This document shows, one piece after another, positions 11,331 through 22,020 of a stretch of 64,000 nucleotides of DNA. This stretch comes from Diplonema papillatum (Eukaryota; Euglenozoa; Diplonemea; Diplonemida; Diplonemidae), in assembly GCA_030068145.1 (NCBI GenBank), contig JAPJBO010000466.1:1-64000 (forward strand), written 5' to 3'. The number at the start of each line of letters is the position of its first letter. Positions within the stretch are counted from its first letter, which is position 1. Below the pieces are notes generated by a model. That model made no database searches and had not been told where the DNA came from. It saw only the letters and a list, made by a program, of their open reading frames with translations. A program made the translations under genes and the position numbers.

Positions 11331-11567
11331 AAAATACTCGAGGGGCTGCCTTGTGCTTACTTCGAAGGAGGCTCGAGGGGGAGAAACAATTGGGGGAGAA
11401 ACAATACAACTACAAAGTGGGTCTTTTTTGTTGAACGCTTACGCCCGCCACTGAACCCAGATTCACCTGTGTTTCGTGTGGGCTACAGCACATTTACCTC
11501 CTTTGATCGTTTGCAGCTGGCAGCCTCCTCAAGTATTTCCTACAAAGCAGGTGCTTAAACAAAAAAA
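11331..11567 (+). repeat. Family A interspersed repeat, full-length copy
   Basis: The copy starts with AAAATACTCGAGGGGCTGCC and ends with GCAGGTGCTTAAACAAAAAA. The middle contains GAACGCTTACGCCCGCCACT and GTTTCGTGTGGGCTACAGCA. It carries a small duplication near 11390-11405 (GGGGGAGAAACAAT). The A-rich 3' end and about 230-bp length suggest a retroposed SINE-like unit. Confidence 0.9.
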
Positions 11568-11736
11568 GAAGGTGTTTTTATTCTTCGCTTTTTCTCACGA
11601 ACGGGGGGGTCGGTCCTGCTTTTGGCTTTGTAGGTTCTCCGGACTCCCCAATTCGTGGTTAGCACAAACTCAAGAGGTCTAGTCAACTCTTCCCTGCAGT
11701 ATTGGCATACTTTCAATAATAAAATACACTCGTATT

Positions 11737-11815
11737 TCATTCACTGTATTTTATTGTATTTTATTGTATTTCATTGTATTTTATTGTATTTTATTGTATT
11801 TTATTGTATTTTACG
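11737..11815 (+). repeat. 10-bp AT-rich tandem repeat
   Basis: TATTTTATTG is repeated about seven times with one T-to-C change (ATTTCATTG). It is a low-complexity microsatellite. Confidence 0.9.
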
Positions 11816-12069
11816 CTGGAGAAACTGGAATTAATACAAATCTGTCCCGATTTGCCCTGGTGTCACACCATGGATTGCAGCTTCAACAGTGCTGCGCCCG
11901 CTTTTTTTTTTTTTTTTTTGCAGGAGTTGGAGATGATGACGAGAAGCAACTTCTGTCGGGGTCTGTATTTTATTCTGTAGTTTATAGGGGGGCCCACGCA
12001 AGGCAAGCTACAATGGGGCAATTTGGGACAAAAATTATGAGGGCTTTTTTACCGCGTTTCAGCTGGAAA

Positions 12070-12536
12070 ACTCATGCAAAACCCCCGAAAAACACTACTG
12101 TGGAGTAGTTAGGGTGGTAGGAAGGTGGTTCAGCCCTCGAATCGAACACCTTCTCAAAGAATTTCCGCTCGGCACAGTGTCCCCTGGGCAATTACCATGG
12201 AAAAGGGGGATTTCACAGGAAAGTAGATCTAATCGCGCATTCGAGGGAGATGCTTCATGCAAAACCCCCCAAAAAACACGACTGTGGAGTAGTTAGGGTG
12301 GTAGGAAGGTGGTGCAGCCCTCGGATCGAACATCTTCTCAAAAATCTCCTGCTCGGCACAGTGTCCCCTGGGCAATTACCATGGAAAAAGGGGAATTTCA
12401 CAGGAAAGTAGATCTTATCGCGCATTCGAGGGAAATGCTTCATGCAAACCCCCAAAAAATACGACTGTGGAGTAGTTAGGGTGGTTCAGCCCTCGGATCG
12501 AACATCTTGTCAAAAATCTCCTGCTCGGCACAGTGG
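12070..12536 (+). repeat. 184-bp tandem repeat, two and a half units
   Basis: The marker TGTGGAGTAGTTAGGGTGG starts at about 12099, 12283 and 12466, giving spacings of 184 and 183 bp. Units share CCCTCGAATCGAACACCTTC-like and GGGCAATTACCATGGAAAA segments. The third unit is truncated and runs into the 41-bp array. Confidence 0.9.
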
Positions 12537-12777
12537 CCCACCCTCTACAGCGCGCTTTTTGCAGTTTCCCGAGCTATCCCACCCTCTAGAACGCGTTTTT
12601 TGCGATTTCCCGAGCTATCCCACCCTCCAGATGACGATTCTTGCGATTCCTGAGCTATCCCACCCTCTACACCGCGCTAATCACAATTTCCCGAGCTAAC
12701 CCACCCTCTAGGTGGCGCGTTTTGCAGTTTCCTGAGCTATCCCACCTTCCACACCGCATTATTTGCAAACTCTTGAG
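12537..12777 (+). repeat. 41-bp tandem repeat, six copies
   Basis: The word CCCACCCTCTA recurs at 12537, 12578, 12619, 12659, 12700 and 12741 (last copies diverged), and each copy ends in TTTCCCGAGCTAT. It follows the 184-bp array directly, so one satellite grows out of another. Confidence 0.92.
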
Positions 12778-13807
12778 ATAGACTGGCACCACCATAAGTG
12801 GATTTTTGGATGGTGAAAGAGGTCGCCAAAATGCACGAGCCGTCCAAAATATGGCATTACACCAAGAAAAAATGATGGTTTCGGGAGGAAGGTGTGAATT
12901 TTTAGCTCAAAACCCATGATTGCGAAAATCTCAAAAAAATGGTATCTGGGCAAAAAAAACGCGAAGTGCATTTCCCCTGTAAACCGTCCATGAAAAGTAC
13001 GATGTTCATCTGGAGGCTCGAAAATCAGCCAATCTGGGGAGGAAAAATGTGGGGCAACATCCGGGGAACATGTATAAAGGCAACAAAGTTATCCGCGGCA
13101 CGAAAAGCTTGAGCAACCACCTCTTATAATTTTTGTCCCAAAAAAAAGGGGGTATGGGCCCCCCTACTAGTAGTTTATTGCATTTTATTATTGGATTTGT
13201 ATTTAATTATTTGACCCTCGTATCATACCATCCTTGGTATAACCCAGCAGGTTATAACCCAGCAGGTTCCATGTGCTAGCACTTTTTATCCGCTGGCTTT
13301 CATTTTTCAACTTTTCATGTCTAACCGTCGGTCCAGAAATGTTCCTCTCAGTCCCTTCACTACAGACAACTGCAGTGGCAGGTTTAACTTGACATACAGG
13401 AACAATCTGTGACGATAGACTTAACGTACACAGTTGTAGTAGGAGTTGCAGTAGCAATATTTGTCGTTCGAGTCTTGAGGTGTTAACCCTCGAGCAGTTG
13501 ATACAAACAAACGAGTGATGACTGGCAGCCGCCTGAGCGACATCAACGCGAGCGCAAACAGCAGCAGCAGTGACGCGTCGGCAGTATTTGCTCTTCAGGA
13601 TGGGGCTGCCGCTGTCAGCATCGACTGCACTACCACAACTGTTCTCAGTGCACTACTGATAAAAAAAGAGGAGGGGGGAGACAAGGGCCCAGCTAGCGAC
13701 CTTCTATCAGTCGGTTGTCATTTACCCCATAGGGATGACAGCAATCTCGACTGATGCACAAGTCCTTCCGGAGCCGGTACCCGAAATCGTAATAGCACTC
13801 TAATGCG
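12778..13807. other. Intergenic stretch without a recognised gene
   Basis: The sequence is AT-richer than the genes. At 13555-13625 a segment with GACGCGTCGGCAGTATTTGC also occurs at 34833-34895. A tandem GTATAACCCAGCAGGTTATA duplication lies near 13238-13268. There is no convincing coding frame. Confidence 0.45.
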
Positions 13808-14021
13808 AAAATACTCGAGGGGCTGTCTTGTGCTTACCTCGAAGGAGGCTAGAGGGAACAATACAACTACAAAGTGGGTCTTTTTTGTGGAACGCTTACG
13901 CCCGCCACTGAACCCAGATTCACCTGTGTTTCGTGTGGGCTACAGCACATTTACCTCCTTTGATCGTTTGCAGCTGGCAGCCTCATCAAGTAATTTCTAC
14001 AAAGCAGGTGCTTATACAAAA
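13808..14021 (+). repeat. Family A repeat joined head-to-tail to family B
   Basis: This is a nearly complete family A copy. Its 3' A-run (14018-14022) also serves as the AAAATACTCG head of the following family B copy, so the two families are fused without spacer. Confidence 0.88.
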
Positions 14022-14300
14022 ATACTCGCCGTAGCTGCTTCGACTGAGAATGGAAGGGAGGAAATATAGAGGTAAGGGGCAAATACAATACAAACACAAT
14101 CTGATTGGTTCTTCGCTTACACCACCGTTTGTTGTTTTCTCACCTGTTGTGTTTGTGTGATTTGCCGTGTAGGGGTAAACCCGCATGACCTCACGTCCGT
14201 TCAACACGTGGTTCGGTAGTTACAGCACTTAGGATCCCTTCTGTTCTTCGTCGGGCAGCATCGTCGAGCATTTCCTTTCAAGCTGGCGCTTATGTAAAAA
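14019..14300 (+). repeat. Family B interspersed repeat
   Basis: The head is AAAATACTCGCCGTAGCTGC, the middle contains GTTCAACACGTGGTTCGGTA, and the tail is CAAGCTGGCGCTTATGTAAA followed by an A-rich run. Head and tail resemble family A, but the body is different. Confidence 0.88.
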
Positions 14301-14593
14301 AGAAAAAACAAAAAAAAAACGGGAACGAGTCCCATCGGGAACATTCTTCTTCTTTCGGAACGCGTCAGCGTGTTAGTTGGTTGCGGAACGACAGTGATGC
14401 AGGAAAAGGTCAGTGTTCCGGCAGTAAGCACTGCTGCTCGATGGTAGCATCAAGCCCGTATAGGTGTCGGGGGCTGGGTTCGCTTTAGGCTGTTCCTTCC
14501 TTACAAAAATCGGAATGCCGCTGCAAAGTCAAAGCGCCGATGCGATAGTCAGAGAGCTAATCAGCGTGTTCTCTTGTTGTTGTGGACGGCAAA

Positions 14594-14664
14594 TCTTTTG
14601 TTTGATGTAAAGGCAGTGCACTGCCTCTTATGCTGTGGATATTCGATGCAGCAGCATCACGTGG
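14594..14664 (+). other. Diverged copy of hairpin family D
   Basis: AGGCAGTGCACTGCCT (14611-14626) is a perfect palindrome, and GATGC-AGCA-GCATC (14645-14658) forms a second stem. The same two stems with other loop sequences occur in the other family D copies. Confidence 0.55.
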
Positions 14665-15770
14665 TAAAACCTCAGCTCGTGTCGGTACATGTAGCGTCAT
14701 GCGTATGACACATGGCGGTACCACCGCAGCGTCAGGCTCTTGTTTTCGTTGGTGTCGTGGTAGCTTCACGATGAAAACCGTCGGAGGCACATGGAGTACG
14801 ACGAAGTTGTAGCGTCTTCATCAGACGTGATGAACTATGCCGGTCCGTCCCGTGTACCGTAATACACCGTGATAGGCACCTCGATGCAGGAACAGGGGAT
14901 GGGGATGAAGCTCATACACCATGATATTCCGTGGTACGCCGCGATCGATAGTTCACAACGGAACCTCTGCCAGAAACCCCTTTTAGCGTTTCTTGTGGTT
15001 TACGGTGTTGTAAGGTCTCCGGTTGACCATTGAGGCCGGGAGTCGGTGCAGTGAAGGGGATGTAGGCATATTGGCACTATTTGCACAGTTTGACTATGGC
15101 TAGCCAAGTTTGTGACTAATTTGGTTTTATGGACCGACTCTCTCATCCCGGAGTTTACTTTCGCCTGCTCCCCATAAAGCACAGACATGTAAACTGAACC
15201 GGTGAACTGATCCTCAGTGTGGTCGTGGTTCGCTCATTGCACAAGCTTACATTTGAGAGTGAAAGTTCGCGTGAACCTTGATAGGTTCTAAAGAATTGTT
15301 CTTCGTACACCGCCGCGTTGTTTTTCGTAGTAACAATGTTTGTAAAAACGAAAGAGAACGCTGGCAGCGTGTTTGGGAGAAGATTAGCCTAACGATCATA
15401 TTCACTCACTATCAATCACGAACAGGCTAATCCTCCCCCGGCACGTACAAACAAAGGGCAGGAGGTTCCGTACCGAGGCGCGGGATATCAACGCCCGAAA
15501 GAAGCCAGAGCAGCTGTGCGCAAGGCATGTCCACCGGCACTTGTGGCTTGCGCTGCCAGGTCTGCAACAGTGCTGGCACCATACAAAGACCAGAACAGTC
15601 GGCAGTTGCCTCCTTCTGCGCGCGGACGCATCTCTTTCCGCGAGTATCCAGGTGTTGGTTTTTCTTCGATCCCCCCCCCCCTTTAGCCGGCCCTATTAAC
15701 TTGGACCCTGGATAACCCCTCGCCGGGGAGTACGTACTACGTGCTCGTCACTCGCACCACCGCGGCTGAT
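14665..15770. other. Intergenic stretch with dispersed repeat relics
   Basis: A family C relic with GGTCTCCGGTTGACCATTGAG occurs near 15013. A family K motif with TTCGCTCATTG is near 15231. The segment 15338-15455 is the reverse complement of about 55095-55215. I see no gene. Confidence 0.5.
15338..15455 (+). repeat. Dispersed repeat family J, copy 1
   Basis: Segments such as GAGAACGCTGGCAGCGTGTT and AATCCTCCCCCGGCACGTAC are found in reverse complement at about 55095-55215, where they lie just upstream of a small cysteine-rich open frame. Confidence 0.7.
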
Positions 15771-15901
15771 AAAATACTCGACGGGCTGCCTTGTGCTTCC
15801 TTCGAAGGGAGCTAGAGGGGGAGAAAACAATACAACCACTATGTGCGTTGAGATTTCAGATTTCACAACTGGCAGCCCTCAAAGTCAAGTATTTCCTTCA
15901 A
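15771..15901 (+). repeat. Family A repeat, internally deleted
   Basis: It begins AAAATACTCGACGGGCTGCC, then jumps to the late part of the family (CACAACTGGCAGCCCTCAAAG, GTATTTCCTTCAA). About 90 bp of the middle and the tail are missing. Confidence 0.8.
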
Positions 15902-16722
15902 TGGATACCGCCAAACCCCGAATTATTCATCTATTTTATGCACGGGGGGGGGGTAGGTAGATGAATACGAAAAAGGGAACAAGGAGACAGAAAAAGACCA
16001 CTCGCAACGACGTACAAAAAGGAGCTCGCCCCCCGCCGACCGCGCGTGCAACGCGGTTTGCGTCAACTCGTGCGGAGTGCCCAGAACCGGGTTTTGGTGA
16101 AGCCCACGTCCCGTGGCGTTGGAAGGTGGGGTTGAGGTGGAAAGAGCGAGAAACCCCTCTTTTTAAACCGAGTGCTCATCCAAAAGGCAGCGTTTCCCGG
16201 GTGAATGAAACTTTTCAAGTCGTATCTTACCTGGTAGGCGGGCTTGTTGAACGCAGCCTACGACAGGCCCAACCTGTGGAAAGCTGCGATGCAGCGGTGG
16301 CGAGCTTCGCTTTTTCTTCAACAAATTGGGTGTTTTTCGACGGGAGCACTTCCGGGGTGTTTTGGGGCGTGGCAGATGATTGATGATGAGACTCCCCAGC
16401 TTCAGGCGTTGTCGGTAAGAGGGTGCGTCCGAAACACTCTCGTGAAGCGTACACGCAAAGAGCGGGCGCGATACCCACTTGCCAACACCAGCTATAGTCC
16501 CGGCTTCTTCAGGCTGGATCCGAGGAGCGGGGTTTTGATACCACAACCCGTCATCGTCAAACTGACACCACTTCAGATCTCTGCATCCGGGTTGCGGAAT
16601 GTTCACGATTCCCTTTCGGCAATCCTGCACGTCCGAGCAAGCTCGTCGTGACAGCTTTGAGGCGAGCAATCACACCTTGCCTTAGAACCGACTGACCCAT
16701 GTCGGAATTTTTTATTGTGATG

Positions 16723-16755
<33 letters not shown>

Positions 16756-18126
16756 CCCACAAATTTATGTAGTAACTTGACCCTGTTGGAGTTGGACGCT
16801 GCCAAAGAAAGGCTGGTTTGCGGGTCTGGTTCATAGGAAATTTTATAGAAACTAGATTCTGGATCTAGAGGGTTTCAGATACTTTTTTGAGATAAGTTGA
16901 AATGCAAACAGGCGTCGCCTTCTTTCAACCGTTCATGTGCCGACCCCAGCTCCGGAAATGTGCTCCCATCAGTAAAAGCGAACCGTTAAAAAAGACAGGT
17001 GCTTCGTTTTTTTAGAGTTAGACTTCGCTTGAGACTTTCTTAGCGTTAATTTGGTTGTTTGTGCGTGCCGGTTGATCGATATCCCACGAGTTTTCTGCGC
17101 CTGATTTTTTTTCAGGTTAGGGATCTTGATCAACCACCAAGACACGCTGGCTGCGTCTTTTTTTTTGGCCTTCACGATAGAGTGTGGGGCAGACCAGAAA
17201 GATGTTTATAAGAGAAGAGCGTCGGGTCTGTTGAGAATAAAAGAACGCAGCACCGCCCGGTGCTTTTTTCCGACTAAGGGCCTTAGTCGAAGGCTAGAGG
17301 GGGGGGGGGGGGCGGAAAGAAAGAACACAACTGCAAGATTAGGCCTAATAATCCGAATACGTGCCGCTTTCTTCTTTTTTAGAGCGTTTCGAAGGTTTCG
17401 TCTTTTCGGTGAATCGCTCAGTTAGCGCATTTTGCCCCGTGATTTACAGCAGGCGGCCGTCATGGTCGGCAGTAGCCACCCGGGTCACAGTTTTGTTCCG
17501 AGACTCGCTCGCACGGGGAAGGGGCGCGAATCACTTGTCGCCAAGCAATGATGACGACTGCTACCCCGGTGTGTTGGAACCCCTTCTGTTTCTTCGCTAT
17601 TCCTGGGAAGTCGATAGAACGCACGTGGCTCCGTTCTTGGCTGTTCCACTATCTCCCAGCTGTATATTGCAGCAGAGCAAAAGGAGAGGGAGTACAAAAA
17701 GGGGGGGGGGGGGGGGGCCTGCGTTTGGCAGTTTTTGCTTACCCTTCCAACCTCTCGGTGAGTGGACATGAGTAGTTCGCTCAGAAACGTAAGGATTCCA
17801 ACTTGACGCGCCGAAGGCGCTTAAGCAAGCTACTAAGTGTGTGTGTGTGTGTTGCGGACCCGTTTTAACGTGGTGCCTTCCTGTACGAGAGACGTCCACG
17901 TGGTTGCCTTGGATGATTAGTGCAAAAGATATCTGCGGCTGCAAGTTGCATCTGGAACGCGAAAATGGGCTTGATTCGGGAAACAAAGCATAAAAGAAAC
18001 ATCGGGGCACTTTCTCTTCCTTTTTGTTCCGCAGTTGCTTGGTTGAAACAGTTGGTGGTGTCTTGTCGAAGCCACACCAGAGCTACCAGTGCCGCGTGAT
18101 CACCGGCAACGGTGGGGGGGCGGACT
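15902..18126. other. Long intergenic stretch without a recognised gene
   Basis: A minus-strand frame at 16163-16669 is open for about 168 codons but lacks an ATG near its start and any motif I recognise. GACA repeats lie at 16723-16754 and pure G runs near 17298 and 17701. At 17060-17180 a segment with GATCAACCACCAAGACACGC resembles 54650-54770 and, inverted, 19180-19280. A GT repeat lies at 17838-17852. Confidence 0.45.
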
Positions 18127-18335
18127 GCAAGAACGTGCTTGGAATGGATATGGCTCAACATCGCACTGGTCCCATCTGCACCGTGTTTGGCGTGCGCATA
18201 AGGCGCACTAGCATCAGCGCGTGGCCTGGGTGTCTGCAGACAGGACAGCGGTGTGAGTCTGGCCGGGGGGTTGTCAGAACGTGCTTGGAATGGATATGGC
18301 TCAGCACCGCACTGGTCCCATCTGCACCGTGACCT
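18127..18335 (+). repeat. Dispersed repeat family E, tandem double copy
   Basis: AACGTGCTTGGAATGGATAT occurs twice (about 18132 and 18280), each followed by a CAACACCGCACTGGTCCCATC-like stretch. Single copies lie at 26634-26800 and 42968-43345. Confidence 0.8.
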
Positions 18336-18357
18336 TCTAGCTACGGTTGGGAAGAAA

Positions 18358-18490
18358 AACCTAGTTTGATGTTTTGGCAGGACACGGCCTCTGCATGCAT
18401 GTTTGATGCTACCGGGTGAGCATAGCTTAATGTTATTGGCAGTCTTTCAGGCAAGTTTCCAGCATCAAGTCTTCTGGGGAGAAGATAAGA
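18358..18490 (+). other. Diverged copy of hairpin family D
   Basis: CTAGTTTGATGTTTTGGCAG and GCATGCATGTTTGATGCTA match the family. TCTTCT-GGGG-AGAAGA at its 3' end keeps the third stem with a different loop. An insertion of about 50 bp separates the last two parts. Confidence 0.5.
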
Positions 18491-18617
18491 GTGGATGTGA
18501 AGGTGCGATCAGGTCCAGATCTTGCCAGGTTTGTTCCGAGTCTGTGACGGATTCTCGCTGGGTTTGTGCCCTGTTCTTACCGGGTTCTATGCAAGGGTGC
18601 GATGACACCAGTAAAGG

Positions 18618-18910
18618 AAAATACTCGACGTAGCTGCTTTGACTCCACACTGGAAGGGAGGAAATACAAAGGTAGACTCTAAGAGGGGCAAATACAATAC
18701 AAACACAACCTGATTTGTTCGTACACCACTGTGCGTTGTTCTCTCTCAGGAATTTGACCTGTTGTGTTTGTGTGATTTGATCGTGTAGGGGTAGACCCGC
18801 ATGTGAACTCACGTCCGTTCAGCACGTGGTTCGGTAGTTACAGCACTTGGGATCCCTTTGGTTCTTTGTCTGGCAGCATCGTCGAGCATTTCCTTCCAAG
18901 CTGGCGCTTC
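18618..18910 (+). repeat. Family B interspersed repeat
   Basis: This is a complete copy from AAAATACTCGACGTAGCTGC to CAAGCTGGCGCTT. The tail lacks the usual TATGTAAAA and runs into CCCTTTCAAAACTGTTGCG, a segment also present at about 30138. Confidence 0.88.
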
Positions 18911-19014
18911 CCTTTCAAAACTGTTGCGTTCACGCATCCACACAGTTTGGTGTTGGTTCGCTCATTGCTCAGGCTTACATTTTTGGAACAAATTGCAATG
19001 TCTTGAAAAAAAGA

Positions 19015-19155
19015 ACGGGGGTGTTACACGCCAAAATTGACTGTAAAACAGCGTTACACGGCAAATTGGACTGTAAACCAGCATTACACGAGCGTTCCAC
19101 GTCAAAATTGACTGTGAACCACAGTGGCACACGCCAAATTTGGCTGTAACCATCT
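19015..19155 (+). repeat. Degenerate 33- to 37-bp tandem repeat
   Basis: Four units of the type GTTACACGCCAAAATTGACTGTAAAC are arranged head to tail with point differences. Confidence 0.75.
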
Positions 19156-19856
19156 TGCGAGTTGTCCTGCAACGTAATTTGCAGGCCAGAAAGACGCAGG
19201 CAGCGTGTTTTTGGCGGCTGATCAGAATTCCGAACCTGAAAATGAAACAGGTGAAGACAAGTGGGAAACGATCGACCGCCACACGGAACGAAACGCCTGT
19301 GCTTCTGAGGCTGCTGTTCATTTTTTTCTTTTTTTCTTTTTGGACAAAGAGAGCAGGGGACTTAAGCTCTTTGTCTGACCGAGCAAAAAAGCCGATTTCA
19401 GCCAAAACCCCGGTTTTGGGGCTCTGTGGTGCCTGTGGGTGGAACCGTCGCCCCGCGCACGCAAACAAGGGGACGAAGGGAGTTGGTGAGATATAAGCTT
19501 GCGGTATTGGTGTGCTCACTATCAAACTACGGAGATGGTAAGTGAATTGCAGTGACACACCGTGACGCGCCATGTAACTGCAGCACAGTACAGTACAGGG
19601 GGCCACTTGAAATCATAATTCATAAATTATTTTTATTTTTTTGAAAAACCCGAAACCGGAAAACCCCGGTTTCTGAAACCGGGAAACCGGGTTTCCACAG
19701 TCCCCTGAAAGAGAGCCCAGTTCAGTGTCAAGTTTAGTTTGCCAGCGCTTGAAAATGCATGACATTCGTGGTCGGCTTGGGGAAATACCTCCCTCGACCT
19801 GCTTTCTGACTTTAAATGGACGTGAGCCCGGGATTCCTTCATTGATCCCTGACGTA
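19156..19856. other. Intergenic stretch
   Basis: An inverted relative of the 17.1 and 54.7 kb repeat is at 19180-19280. At 19640-19700 there is an inverted-repeat-rich tract built from GAAACCGG/CCGGTTTC words. No gene is recognised. Confidence 0.45.
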
Positions 19857-20079
19857 GAAATACTCGGCGTGGCTGCTTTGACTCCGAATGGAAGGGAGGA
19901 AATATAGAGGTAAAAGGGGAAAATATAATACAAATCCAATTTGTTCTTCGCTTACTCCATCCAGGACCCCGCCAACCGTTCAACACGTGGTTCGGTAGTT
20001 TCAGCACTTGGGACCCCTTCGGTTCTTTGTCTGGCAGCTATTGTCGAGCATTTCCTTCCAAGCTGGCGCTTGTGTAAAA
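19857..20079 (+). repeat. Family B repeat with internal deletion
   Basis: The head GAAATACTCGGCGTGGCTGC and the tail CAAGCTGGCGCTTGTGTAAA are present, but about 70 bp between the ACTCCATC segment and the CAACACGTGGTTCGG segment is missing. Confidence 0.82.
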
Positions 20080-20490
20080 CCCTTTCTAAGTGATCACACT
20101 CTCGTCCTCCCCCAGGAGGCTGAACCACTTCTACCCAGGTGAGAGCGGCCAACCAGCCTGCCCCTGAAGAGATCCCCCAAGATCTTAGCCTGCGCGGCTT
20201 TTTTCGGGTGCGGGAGCCCAGGTTTCAGCGCGTGTTTGATCAAAGTAACATCAAGGCAGCCCTTACAAAGACCAGCCAGTCAACGCCTGCGGGCTTTTGT
20301 AATTAATCATGCTTCAAACCCCCGCTTGCGAGAGGGTGTCGGTGGTACAAAGGTGCAGTTGCATCCATCCGGCAATCAGCCACCTGGACAAGAAGGTGCC
20401 CTGCTACCCCTGGTATGGTGACTCTTTGTTTCGGCTGGAAGAGGTTGTTTCGCTTTGATATTCGTGTGCTACCGTTCTCGCGGTGATCTG

Positions 20491-20632
20491 CTTTGTTGAA
20501 CGCTTACGCCCGCCACTAAACCCAGATTTACCTGTGTTTCGTGTGGGCTACAGTACATTGACCTCCTTTGATCTATCGCAACTGGCAGTCTCCTCAAGCA
20601 TTTCCTACAAAGCAGGTGCTTATGCAAAAAAA
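20491..20632 (+). repeat. Family A repeat, 5'-truncated
   Basis: It starts inside the family at CTTTGTTGAACGCTTACGCC and runs to the tail GCAGGTGCTTATGCAAAAAA. Truncation at the 5' side with an intact A-rich 3' end is the pattern left by reverse-transcribed insertion. Confidence 0.85.
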
Positions 20633-21116
20633 GAAACGACGAAGCAAACTAAGAGTAGAAGTAGTAGTAGTAGTAGTAGTGTTAGTAGTATGTGTCGTCA
20701 GCCGAAGCAGCCGGAGACAGCAGGCGCAGGGGGCAGGTCTTGCTTTACTTTCTCTTCTTCATGGAGACACGCCCTGGCATCCCGACTGTCCAATCACTGT
20801 CGAGAAAGGTTTGCGCCTATTGTGATGAGGTGGTTGACCAGGCCCCCACGAAGCCTTATACACAACACGGCTACAACACGAGGATGCAGCCCTGCTTAGG
20901 TGTGCACTCAGCCATCAGGCCATTGGCTGCTAAGCACCCCCCGACCGGTTGCCACTTTTGTGACCTCTATTCGCCGGGCGGAGCTGTCAGCACTGGTTCC
21001 GCATCGCATGACGTACATGATGCTGGCGGTTGGGGGATCGGCGACCACGACTCAACTAAGGTGCGGTCAACAGTGTCGCCACGTGAAGGCCCCCGCATGA
21101 CACCCAAATTAAGAAC

Positions 21117-21416
21117 AAAATACTCGACGTAGCTGCTTCGACTCTGAATGGAAGGGGGGAAATATAGTGGTAAGGGGCAAATACAATACAAACACAATCT
21201 GATTTGTTCTTCGCTTACACCACCGTGTGTTGTTTTCTCACTCAGGATTTTTTGACCTGTTGTGTTTGTGTGATTTGTCGTGTAGGGGTAGACCCGCATG
21301 ACCTCACGTCCGTTCAACACGTGGTTCGGTAGTTACAGCACTTGGGATCCCTTCTGTTCTTTGTCGGGCAGCCTCGTCGAGCATTTCCTTTCAAGCTGGC
21401 GCTTATGTAAAAAAAA
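21117..21416 (+). repeat. Family B interspersed repeat, full-length copy
   Basis: The copy is complete from AAAATACTCGACGTAGCTGC to CAAGCTGGCGCTTATGTAAA and an A-run. It includes the segment with GACCTGTTGTGTTTGTGTGA. Confidence 0.9.
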
Positions 21417-21559
21417 CAACACTACCGGCGGACTAAATAGAAACAGAACAAACGCGAGGGAAAAGGTCTAAAAATATGGAAAGGGAGTTCAGGGGTCTTC
21501 GGGGCTGCTTGTGGTAAGCAGGGGTTTGCCACGTCGTGGACAGTTCGTGCTATCAGGTT

Positions 21560-22020
21560 CTTCTCCTAACACGGGAAACCCCCCATTCTGACGATCAACA
21601 ATGCATCAGACGAGGGGAAGGCGGCGTTTTTCTTTCTTTTCTGTCCCACCCATGGGGCATGGGTGTGAGTATGGGATGATGCAGACGACTTGCGACGATC
21701 GCCTGCATCAACGGAAGTGTGCGTGCAGGACTTTGAGAATGTGGCGTGTAATAGTGCGGTAGCCGATGGCTTTGCCAACAACTCCCCACCAATGTAACAG
21801 TAAACGTGCGAGGCTGAGCTGTGCAAGAGATGCGTAGTGAGTGGTACCATTGGCGTTTGCCAATGGCTCCCCCCACTGATGCAACCGTAAAAATGTGATG
21901 TGAGATGCGCGTAAAAAACTGGGCAGTGTGGTGCCCAATGCCTCCCCCACTAATGCGACAGTAAACGTGCGGAGTGTGAGTGTGAGTGTAAGTGTTAGTG
22001 CGAGCTTCTGAGCTGGGAGG
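21560..22020. repeat. Degenerate tandem repeat of about 80-100 bp
   Basis: Three diverged units are recognisable by CTCCCCACCAATGTAACAG (about 21781), CTCCCCCCACTGATGCAACC (about 21867) and CCTCCCCCACTAATGCGACA (about 21943). Minus-strand frames through it repeat ANANGTTHY-like peptides and are not genes. Confidence 0.7.

Noticed and set aside
20640-20700. Trinucleotide run of AGT/GTA suggesting a coding repeat
   Set aside because: No gene context is present, and it lies directly after the A-rich tail of a family A copy, so it is a microsatellite.
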